Positions 24,901-36,900 of a stretch of 64,000 nt of DNA are shown here, in pieces. The translations under genes were made by a program, and so were the position numbers. This stretch comes from Acanthaster planci (taxonomy: Eukaryota > Echinodermata > Asteroidea > Valvatida > Acanthasteridae). Position 1 is the stretch's first letter; every line of letters begins with the position of its first letter. The stretch lies in contig NW_019091424.1 of assembly GCF_001949145.1 (NCBI RefSeq), positions 1,400,104 through 1,464,103 of the forward strand, given 5' to 3'. Under the pieces are notes generated by a model. The model had not been told where the DNA came from. It saw only the letters and a list, made by a program, of their open reading frames with translations, and did no database searches.

Positions 24901-27900
24901 ACTGTTTTGAAACTTAATTTAAAAACGAAACCAGTTAAAAAGTATTCAAAACCAATATGTCAAACTTCCTTGTAGTTTGGGGGGGAAGATCAAACATGGA
25001 GTAAAATGAGAAACAACCCCCTCCCCAAAATTCCAAAAACCAAAACAGGAATACAGGAGATACCAAATATCTTTTGAAAGCATTTTTTTTTTTATGGGTG
25101 TGATGACTTTTACGCAAGCAATCACCGTGCCTACACGCACAGTTAACCTAAGGCCATCGACAAACTGTTTTCCCAGTCACTGAGTCTGTGCGATAGGCGT
25201 ATCACTCACGTGACATTTCAAACCTTATACAAACAAAGCATTCCCAACTTGTGATCCACCCGGATGGGAGTCCGTCCAGCTCATTCCCTCATGCACGCAA
25301 TACGCCAGCGCACATCAGATTTGAACGCCTGCATGCATGATTCCCCTACCGGGGGGATACACGTGAGAAAAATCTCAGAAATCGGAGACGACTTTGGATG
25401 CATACGGTATGTACGTACGGTACGTGCAGCAAACACTTGGAGAATACATTTGTAACACATTGTAATACAATATCCGACTGCGGTATTGATAACGTGTATT
25501 GTGCATCTCACACCAAAGTGCATACGTGGGGTTAATGTTCCTCGTTGACCAAGGGGCATGGCTACCGGTAACACCCCAAAGGGGCACTAGGCCCATTGTC
25601 AATGTACCGGGGTACATTGCTTTCCGCTCTGTATTGTAGATTCTGTAAATTACCCACCCCTGTAACTTTACCGGTGTGTTCAGCTGTACGGTACGGACGT
25701 ACATGCAGTACACGGACAGTACATGTTCTGGAGAGTTCACATCGTACTCGGGTTTGTTATTGATTTGTGTTTTTGAGTGTCGAGCAGTTTGTATAGCAAT
25801 CTCGCCCCTCCTTTCCCAAATCAGCCCCACCCAAGGAGTGGACAACAAAATCAATGAGATTGGGGAAAAACAAGTGGTCCTGAGAAATTGACATGTAATT
25901 GGCAAATTCATTGAAAATGTACATGTACACAATGCTCTGTAGTTTAGAGAATTATTGAATGTACATGTACATGTGCAGGAAACATACCAGTAGGCCTATA
26001 CATACGTGTACGTGTACAATGTACATGTTCATGATGGACATGTACTGTACATGTACATGTTTACACTTGATACTGCTTACTGGTGCCATGTTGCTTGAGT
26101 GGTTTACATGTACATGTAAATACCAGTACATGTACATATGTACAGGATGTTTGTGTTTTACATACATGTACATGTACATGACACCAAATATAAATTTGCT
26201 GCCATTGATGTACGTGAATTTCCTGTGTGAAGTGAACTCCTGTTCAGTTACAGCTCCACCTGTTTGGGAATGAGTCAGCAGCCATTTGGTCCAGTCCGGT
26301 CCAGTTGAATTGGTTCACATTCAAACCATTCACCCTGCAACTCCCATGGCATTCTTATACATGTATGTACCTGCTCAAATTCTCCGTAAGCCTCCATGAT
26401 GCGTTCGGTGTTGGCAGGCGCATTCTAAAACTTTCCAGGGTGTCAACTCCACGTACCGGGTACAACTGAACAATGACAGGGTAATTGTCTTTGGTAAATG
26501 CTGCAGTATTTTCAGATCCCACAGAAGTCCTCCCAATCCAAACTCCTTTTTCACACGATGTCATCAGCTGACTATTGTTGGAAAACTATCCCTTTTTTTT
26601 TTTTAAACTAATGACAGCTTTCGAGGCACAGCTTGGCTGCTGCTGTTATAGTTCATGCATTTTTAATGGACTTTTCAAGTGAGATGTTTCATTATTATAA
26701 TTATTCGCATTCCCGATTTGCGTACCTCTGAAAATCATATCTACTGCCAGCATCATTGAAAGATGACGCTTAAATGTACATGTACATGTACCCACAGAAC
26801 ACATCTACATGTTTTGTGTTCATGTGCAACATTGTTCCTGGTTGGTTGCATTACATGCATGGCGTACATCAATTTTAGGCACGCCTCTCCCCAATGCTTG
26901 ACAATATTCCAATCCAATTGCCTACAGTGAGCGGTTGCTGTAGGCCTTCGTGTACCATGTATCCCATAACAGTAATTTAATCTCCATAGAGACGCAACTC
27001 ATCTAATATTTTATGCAAAAATGCATTCCTGATTGTATTTGTGGAAGTGCTCAGGTACATATGCACTGTACCTGTGCACAGGTACTGTGCTTGAGGTACT
27101 GTTTGTCAAGGCTTCCAACCTTCACCCTCCAAAAAAGCTGAGGGAGTGTACTTGTGTATGTACGTGATTGTATAGGGGTAATTCCAAAAATCAGGGGTCC
27201 AAAAGGGTGACATTTTTGTGTTCCTGTTACATCTGACCTTTGTTATTTCACATCGAAATATCACCGGAATTGATTTCAAACTATTACTATTTGTTTGGCC
27301 GGTAATTTGCATCGATTCATCACTCTTGGAAATTAGAAATTATGAATTTATGAAATGAATGAATGTACAAAATCATATGTCAGATGTGACGGGGACACGA
27401 AAATAAAATGGACCCCTAATTTCTGGAACTGCCCACAGAGGTTATGCATTGTTTGCATCTCCATGGAGTCTCAGAGGCAGGTTTTTGTTATTTTAATTCA
27501 GTTACGGTACAGCGAATGCAAAAAAGGTTTATTCAAGCCAATCCTAGGATACCAGACTATTGCCCTCTGAGGATGCTTAATGCATAGCCTCTATGTACAA
27601 GGTACAGTAAGCCTTTGGCGAATTAACTTTGACCCAAATCTGGTACAGCGAGTGCTTTAAATTCACGCGAACATAACTACTTGAAGTCTCCTCACTAAAA
27701 CCACTGTTGCTACCTGCATACCTCGTGATTCGGGGCAAGCTTTTGCTTAGTTACATAAGAGACGCCTTGCAACAATACACTGTTGTCAATGGATAAGAAG
27801 GGCACAAAGGAACCAGTCCATTCCAGAGATGGTGGTCACTATGCGAAAGCTTGCCTCGAATCACGAGGTACAGAATAGCAACAGTGTCTTTAGTCTGGGG

Positions 27901-30900
27901 AATTTAAATCATAATATTTTGTGTAGTCAGATAACTCAGTGCACCAGATTTTATTCACATTTAACTCTCAAATGGCTTATTCACATGTTCATCGATACTT
28001 TTCATATTTATACACCTGCTGTCATTGGTTGGTTTGAATTGTGATTTGTTGCTTGTTAAGTTAATCATTTTCTAGGGCTGTTTTCTGACGAAAAGGATCC
28101 TGCCAGTGATGATATTTTGATACCGTAATGCCCTTGGCCAATTCAGGGAGGGGGAGGGGTCAGTGGTAGCCACACCTTCCCGGCTTCCCTGAGTACGATA
28201 TTGTCGTTCCCTTCCAAAAGTCTGTGAAAAGCTCCCACATTTACGTGTAGCCTCACCCCATGATAGACCATAAAAGGCGACGCAAAGACATCTCGAAATT
28301 AATTTTGTCCCCCCCCCTGCCCGCTCCCGAGGAAATTTGGTTCTGGAATCAACCTTCATGATGCCCGAATCATTGTTCATTAGCCATGTATGCATGGAAA
28401 CACCAACAAAAAGCCTTCTTTTTTTTTTCAAATTAATCCTGGCACACCACATGTCACTACCCATGCATCACGTCGTCGGGATCAAATTGCTCAGTCTGAA
28501 ATTGTAAAGGAGCCAGACCAGAGGATAGACAAGGGTTGGACTTAATGAGACTTAATTAGCCCCCGAGGGCTTGGATGAGGATGGTGTCGGTCCAGTGATG
28601 AGTAACAGACAGCTGGATTTGCAGGCAAGCCAGGGCCAAGAACCAAAAAAAAAAATTTGTGCATGTGCAAAGTTGTGCATTTACAATAATAAAATGTGCA
28701 GTGTTCTTTGAGTGAACTCATGCAGTGTTACAAGCCTCAACATTTCTGAGTGACAAATCAATGAAAACTGAACTACATGCAAATAGACTAACTTCCACTT
28801 CATGAACATTTAGTAACCACTTAAAAATGGTTAATGATCAATCAAACAGGGGCCAATTTCATAGAGCTGCTTAAGCACAAAATTTGCTTTGGCGGGAGCA
28901 AACTTTGCTTAATAAACAAAGGTTACCAGCTCAAACTCTATCTGATTGTCATGCTAACAAAAAAAAAAACAGCTAAATACAATCTCAAAACAATGTACAT
29001 CTCATGGAGTTTTGGCTGGTAACCTGATTTGTCAAGCAAGGTTTTTTCCCACATAAGCAAATTTTGTGCTTATTTAAGCTGCTCCATGAAATTGGCCCCA
29101 GATTGTGTAAAGAAATTAACCAGCATGTTATTAAATGTACCCTGGGTATGTTCACATACCGTAGTGCTACACGCGTACAACATTAAAACAAAACATGGAG
29201 TAAAATACTTGGTATGCACCAGAAGTTCACATATAAATTTTTATCACTAGAGATTAGAGAAAGTAGTGTATACATGTACATGTACATGTACATTGTACCT
29301 CCCTGCGTGGAAATTGTTCAGGTTTGAACACCATAAACACATGCATGTGTATTTTTTTTTCAATCCCTCTGCATCTCAGGTTCAAGGCCTACATGGCACA
29401 GCTGTGTAAATGTGGTTGTCACTGGTTCTCTGTAGTGTAATCTGATTATCAGGGAAAGCACGGGGGGGGGCCTTGAACTGGTCCTCTGTTGTCGGGTCCC
29501 CGGGCCGATTTGTGCCACATTTTTTGGTAATACTCTGACAAGATGCGCCTCAGGTGGAAAAATGCTGGGAATTCTTGTATGCAGGTGCTGGACGTGCCAG
29601 AGAATGAAACGGCCTGGTGCACTCTTTTGGGGGGTTACATGTACATGGTACATGTACTGATATTTTTCAATGGAATTTTAGTTAAAATAGTGGAATGTCC
29701 AATATAAGCTGGTGGGGTAATGTGTCCAAGAATGATGATAATGGGCAATGTACAATGCGTGCACCTCCCCGAGAGGTTGCCATGGAGAGGCCATTCTTCG
29801 TAGTGCATAATGGGAAATGGTCGACAAAGTCGACTCACGGGCTGTGAGTGGAGATCTTGAATTATTCCTGTCGCTTGTTTGGCGGGGAAGAAGACTTGTG
29901 AGTGTATTTTGAGTTGTTGGAATGTCCCAATCAATCAAAAAATTCCCCAAGTTGTCCATCCTGGGTACACCGAAATGCTTATCACGGCAAGGTGGCCATG
30001 TTTTTGTCGGCTACAACATGAAAAATGGCCTTTAACTTGCAACCTCTTGGTGGCAGGCTGTAATCGCCCGTACAGCGTCTCCGGCCAAGTGTTTCTTAGT
30101 CTGTACTTTTGTTTTAATACACAGAATGTTGGACAGATTGCTGGTTGTCTGCCCAAACACCAGCTACTGCAGCGCCACCATGCCCAGGTGCGAGCTGGAG
30201 CCCCACCTGACCAGCCGTTGCCCCGGCAATGCGGCACACTGTGTCAACGAGTCCCAGGGATGTACGTGGCATGGTCCCGCCGAGGCCAAGGAGACGCACG
30301 TGTGGGAGTGCCCCTACCGAACCAGGCCAGGTGAAAAAGAAAGATGACCGTGGTCCTTCGTCGTTCTGGCATTTAACTCATTTGTGACGGAGTTCAGGTT
30401 TCGTGGATGCAAATTATGCGTGTACTAAAGACTAACTTTGCTCAAATAACTAGGTCCTAGAATTTTTTTTTTAAAAAGTAGCCAATCCGAAGCTGTAAAG
30501 AGTAAGCTTAAAGAGAAAGACCTTTTCAGTGTCAGATTTCCAAATTTAGGGCAACCCATTTTGTTGTCATCATCCTTGAGGTCTGTGTTGTTACGGTAAG
30601 TGGTCATTTTTTTCCCTTGCATGTGCTCTAGTCCCAGAAGGAGTCCCGATAAAGGATGGCACCCTGACCACGATAGAGCTGACCAGAAGGAGAGATGAAG
30701 ATTTGGGCATTAGCATCGTCGGAGGGAATGAAACACCTCTGGTGAGTAACAGTGAGAGCAGGGTTGAAAGGCAAGATGCCACCTGGCAGTATTGTAGTCT
30801 CCCCGCTCGTACCCGAGCTTCCTATGATCTGGGCCCCGGTTTCATAGCTCTGCCAACCAGATTTCCAAAAGGAATTCCGTGGATCTGTGGATCTGCAATT

Positions 30901-33900
30901 TCCTGCCGAATTAATTTATTATCCATGGGCACTTTCAAGAATAGGTCATGTTTTGTGCTCATTCAACTGAAAATGTACGATCCACACCACAAGCATGCTT
31001 TGATCTAGCATGCAGGTGGAGAGCGTCCCTTCTGGGTGCCGCAGGAATAGGTTTTGTAAAATAATATACATTTCCTGTACCGTGTTGAATAGATCTGCTA
31101 TGACTGCCTCTGTTTCCTCCTCAGATTGGTATCATCGTCCAAGAAGTTACGGACGGAGGAGTCATCGCCAAAGATGGGAGAGTAGCAGCGGGAGATCAGA
31201 TTGTACAGGTGGGTACACGTACCTGTACCTCCTTGATATGAGGAAGGAATCGTGTATGTATAAAGCCATATATTCACCTGTCCACCGAGTGTTTCACTGT
31301 TGTTACTCCTTGCTCACCGGGCCTATAAACATTCCTGAGTCCATCTCAGCTCCCTCAGGAGTATTGTGCTGCCCTTTCAGGCACAAATATCTCGGCCCTC
31401 TCAGATATCCATTATACCCCGGGGGGGGGCGAGAAGGGGTAAAGTGGCTTGCTTGAAGTTGCCGCTTGTGTAGCCAGATGCTGGATTCGAACCCCGGACC
31501 CCGTGATCGAGGGTTACAAACCTTAACCACAAGGCTGTGCACTCCCGCTCTCAAAACCCACACCGGAACGGTGTGGAAATGTCGCGGCCAGACTTTATAA
31601 CCCCCACCTGCTCTTTGACCCTCTGCTTCAGGTCAACGACATTGATCTGAAGGACGTCAGTCACCAGATGGCTCGCATGGCCCTGCACCGCTGCCGGTCG
31701 CCGATCTGCCTGACGGTGTACCGGGAGAAAGCGGAGAACGCCGGACAGGTGGAGAGCCTCAAGATCAACCTGAACAAAGTGCCCGGGGTCCCTCTGGGCA
31801 TCAAAATTGCGGCCAGGAGGTAAGACGAGATGCCCCAACTTGTAGGCTGCCTTTACTGCTGATAGCGTAGCTAGATCAGAGAAGATTGAAATTGTTGGGT
31901 GTTTGTCCCCTTAGCGCAGGACCAGCAGTCATACTAGCCCCTTGGGTGTAGGGACTACGCAAATGTTGAATGAGAGTTATCTTGGGGATAGATTTGTTGG
32001 GGATTTTGTCCCCGTAACTTGGACCTGAATTCCAAACAAGAGACTAGTCCCTTCAGAGCAGGGCCGGCTAGGGCACATATTTATACTCATTTGGCACTGG
32101 CCATGAGTTCACAAGACCAGTTCCTGTTGCAATGAGTGGTCATTGCATGGGCGCCGGGTGCCAGTTTCTGTTTGAGTGAGTGGTTGTTTCGTGGGTGCCG
32201 GGCACCAGTTTCTGTTGGAATGAGTGGTCATTCCATGGGTGCCAGGTGCAAGTTTCTGTTTGAATGATTGGTTGTTGCGTGGGTGCCGGGCACCAGTTTC
32301 TGTTGGAATGAATGGTCATTCCATGGGCGCCAGGCGCAAGTTTCTGTTTGAATGATTGGTTGTTGCGTGGGTGCCGGGCACCAGTTTCTGTTTGAATGAG
32401 TGGTTGTTGCGTGGGCGCCGGGTACCAGTTTCTGTTTGAATGAGTGGTTGTTGCGTGGGCGCCGGGTACCAGTTTCTGTTTGAATGAGTGGTTGTTGCGT
32501 GGGCGCCGGGCACCAGTTGAAACTGTCCCCGCCAGACCCTCTCTTCTTTCCAGTGAGGAGGTTTTACCACTCCCCGTAAATACAGCATTTGTGTTCCTCT
32601 TTTAATTTTCCTTGCATCTTTTTTTTACCCCTTGCAGGAATGACTCCGGCGTGTACGTCGTGGAAGTGGTAAGAAATGTCTCTTTTCTTACACCCCACTC
32701 TGGCAGCGCATTTCACCATGGATAATGTCTTGAGAATCGTCCCGAATACTTGTGATAGGTCTCTTTGGCACACGTGGGCAAAGAAAATCCTATGGGTCTG
32801 CACGTCGTGTTTACTCGCTCACGGTGCGCAACTCACTCCACGTGTACGCATAAATTCATAGGGTCCTCTGTGTGGGCGCTGTGCACTCAGTGGTAGTGTT
32901 ATTCACATGTCGACCCAGCCTTTCTTTTGTCTGCCAGCAAGGGAGCTCTTATTCGCAGAACTTACAAGTAGCCTGTCATCACACTGCCACGCTTTGGCCT
33001 GTACTACACCAGCAGAGAATGTGCTGAGAAGCGTGTTGCATTTTAAACTGATGTTTAAACTTTAAGCGTTGCCTTATGTTCTGAACTTTGATATTGCTTA
33101 ATATGCAGCTGGAAGACAGCGTTGCCTGGAGGGACCGACGCCTCAAGCCAGATGACCGGGTCATTGAGGTGAATGGGCAGGACCTGCGGCAGGCCACACC
33201 CGACAGGGCTGCCCAGTGTATTAAGGTCAGTATTAAAGATAATGACCATTGTGGGCCGCACACTGATGGCTGTGTTTACACGTTTCTCTTGAGGATTTTT
33301 TGTAACTGCGAGTCAGTGAATTTGGTAATGAAACCAAAGATTCCTCCAAAGCACTCTAGACACTGAGCTCGCAAGCCAGAAGAAACCTGTAGAGAGGAGA
33401 CATTGAGAAGCAGTTACAGTTTTAGAGGTTGGAGGAAAACCCCAGAGGAATATTCTGGATAAAAACCCCAGGTGCCAGTGTGGTAGAGTGTTATCCAATC
33501 CACATAACGACTGAGCTGGGAATCGAACCAGTGCCACAGAGGTGAAAGGCGAGGAAAGAACCCGAAATAGTTTGAAACGTGATGGATTTGCAATCGACCC
33601 AACTGAAACACCTGAGATGGGAAAAGAGCATTTCAACAGCCCAGGTGTTGGATATGGAATCTAAACGGTGTTGAGGTGCTTTCTTCCAGGATGCTGGGGA
33701 CAGAATACGCCTGGTGGTCGTCCGCATTTCAAGATCTTCCCCTGAGGCCCAGGAGTTGGAGGCCCTCCACGTCCAAGACTTCCTGAATGACTTCCCCTCG
33801 GAGGCCATCCCTGTCTCAAGGGAAGCAGCCGCTCTCCGGACACGGCAGGAGAAGATCATCAGCATCAAAAAGGTATTGGAAATATGAGCAAGTCAAGTAC

Positions 33901-36900
33901 TTTACTAGTACTTGACAAAAGTTGAGCACTTTGTTATAGTACTTGACATATGTCAAGTGCTTTACTACTACTTGACAAGTACTTATAGCTGCTTATTTCC
34001 TTAACATACATGTACCATCACAGTTACTCCAGTTTTAATGTCGGTCGCATACAATTGGGACATGACCTGTGGCTAAGATATTCCTTTGTTCCTGTACTCA
34101 TATTGACCATCAAAAGCACTTTTGACGATTTTTTTAACATCTAGTGAAAAAAACCTGTGAAGTTCTTAAAGTTTTACTACAGCACCAGTACTTTTAAGTG
34201 CATGTGCAAATAACCTCCTAAAACTCGTTTGTTAGAAAATTTAGAGAGTATGAATTCTTAAATTTATCTAAAAACTTGCCTTGGGTCATTTATCATCCAA
34301 TACCCATGTTCTCCAGCTCAGTTCACTCCTAACCAGTTCAACAAAGGACCTCAAACGTGGTATTTCAACATGGCTACAGTTTGGCAACAGGCCAAATGAT
34401 GATGTTATACTTTGTTTGCATGTTCACTTTCCTATGGCGCCAGTGAGGGCCCATCGTCCACCACAGGAAAGCAAACATGTAAACAAAGTGTGGTCTCGTC
34501 GATACAGGGGTCTACCCTAACAGTCCTCAGTCCTCCAACAGGTGAAGGATTGAGGACTGCGAGGGTAATGTATTCAAGGTTATGCACATTGCTGAGAATG
34601 TTACATTTGACAAAGATGACCCAGAGGCAGTTGTGGTGTCACATTGTGATTCTCATTCGACCCCTGACCTTTGACCTTTAACAGGGTAGCAAAGAGAGCC
34701 TGGGCATCAGCGTCAGCGGAGGTCGCGGGGGACCGCGGGGGGACGTCCCTGTCTTTGTCACTAACGTCCAAGCCGACGGCTGCGTGGGGAGACAGGGCCA
34801 ACTCAAGGTGAAATTTTTAAAAAAATTAGGCTTGGGTTGGTCTGATGAACCCAGTGTCACAGAGTGACAAGCAAGAAAAGCTGGCTTCATTCAAAGTGCC
34901 ATCCTAAAACCAGTTACAAGAAATGCACGGTATTTTAGTTTTTAGTTCTTGGTCATGTGGAATATAAGCCTGATCTTTTCAGTGAGTTTGTAAACTGCAC
35001 ACCTGATATGCATCTCAAACTACCTTTCCTTTTGGACTAAATACCTCACAACCAGGCTGAAATACGTGATTATGATCTCAACAATTCCCCTCTCCCATCT
35101 TGATAATTATAAGTGAAAGTGATCCAAAGTAAAAATGTTGTTGTCGGAAAGCTTTGGAAGTTACAGGCAACGAAAAATTGTGGAATTTGAATGTGTCCTT
35201 GTACATTGTGTAATTTTCTAGATAGCAGATTAGTTGAACGAGTATGGAGTTTGGTAGACCCATTCTGTGGAATGTATTTAATGCCCACTCACAATATGGC
35301 ATTGGTGCATGTAATTGATAAAAAAAATATTCAAATACCAGTAGTGAAAGGTCGACAAAGTCCACCAGTAATTTTGTATGTCATTTGTCTTCAGAAGGGA
35401 GACATAATCCTGACGGTCAACGGAACCAGTCTGTGGAACCTGTCCCACACTGACGCAGTCAGCGTCCTGAAGGCCAACGCCAACTCCAAAGCAATCGTGC
35501 TGAAGGTGCTGGAGGGAGACAGGGCACTAGATGGCTCCACTCGGTACTCCCCGTCATGGCTGACCTGGTTAACTCTTCCTCAGTGAGTAGACTCCTCAAA
35601 CCGTGGACTTGAGTGTGTGTGAAGACTTGCATGTGTTAGAGGACTTGTGCTTATCAGAGGACTTGTATCTGTGTATGAGGACATTGCTTAATGCCCAATG
35701 CATGCACTTTCATTTCTGCCATAATCAGGAGACTTTGGATCAGTCATTCTCGCACTAAAATTTAAAGTCATACCAAAAAGTATTGGCCACAGCCAACCGT
35801 CACACATATAGCCACGGAGGTCACTGGCTAGCGGCTGGCACATCTTCACATAGACAGCTGTGGTAAAGCTAGCCATAGCCATGAAAGACATACACAGCCT
35901 CAACACATGGAACGCTTTGGTGGCTGGCCTAGTCTTAGGTCTAATGTCCTGTTTTTCCCGCCTTTCCCGCCTCCAGGTTTTGCCAAGTCCAGAGCAAAGT
36001 CACCCTGGACAAGGAGTCCTCCCCGAGCCTGGGTTTCAGCGTGGTGGGAGGCTGTGACTGTACCCACGGCAACCAGCCCATCTTTGTCAAGACGCTGGTC
36101 CCCAACGGCGCGGCCGGACGCAGCGGACAGCTCAAGTATGTCCCTCCGCGACCTTTTCTTCACACCAGAGTTTTAAGCCCTTGTTATAGTTGAGTCCTTG
36201 TCCAAATTTAAAGCATTCGTAACCAAGAGGTTCTAATGTGAAGTTCTAGTTTCAAAGAAAATCAACTCCTCTGTGAACTTGATCCGAGCACCTTTGACGT
36301 GCCCTTGTGGGGCCGACAGTGGTCATTGGTGGTATTCAGCTCACAAGCTGAAGTTCATGCACGTTTGGCACAGGCAGTGCTGAGCCCAGGGGACTGACTT
36401 CTGGTCTGATATGTGGTGTCCGTGGGCGAGCCCGGTTGGAAAACTTCCCACCAGTCAGTGTCCTCTGTACCTTTGAAGGATTGCTTAAAATCAGGGTGGA
36501 TATATCTAGCCATGAACGTAACTGGCAGGTATACATTGGCGGTGTTGCAACCCCTTTCAGGTTCTTTTAGGTGCTTTTTATCATCCACAAATGACCCTCT
36601 CTGCCCTCATAGGTGCCCCATTGATACTCCTGTAAAATGACTTGCTCAAGGACACAACCTATGCTCAGGACAGGATTGGGACCGTGGCCCTGTGATTGGG
36701 AGTCATAAACCCTAACCACTCGGCCACGCGCCCCTCATGTGTGCATTGTTTGCACAGAACGTAACAAATCGCTGGGGTTAACGGCAGTCCTCCTTTGATA
36801 ACCCGTGGCCGTTTCATTTTCTTTCCTAAGATGTGGCGACCAGATACTGATGGTGAACAGTGAGTCCCTGATCAACATCAACCACACGAGGGCAGTCTCC

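Larger units (their letters stand above)
18946..30124. other. LNX intron 1 (11.2 kb)
   Basis: No coding exon found inside, and the flanking exons join in phase. It contains copies of families M1, M4, M5, M6 and M7, a 34-bp tandem duplication, an unresolved base (24593) and the densest ACATGT-word clusters of the window. Confidence 0.75.

Noticed and set aside
32316-32588. 90-codon minus ORF with TQQPLIQTETG-like repeats
   Set aside because: Translation of the 44-bp minisatellite, whose period is not a multiple of 3; the apparent repeats change frame.
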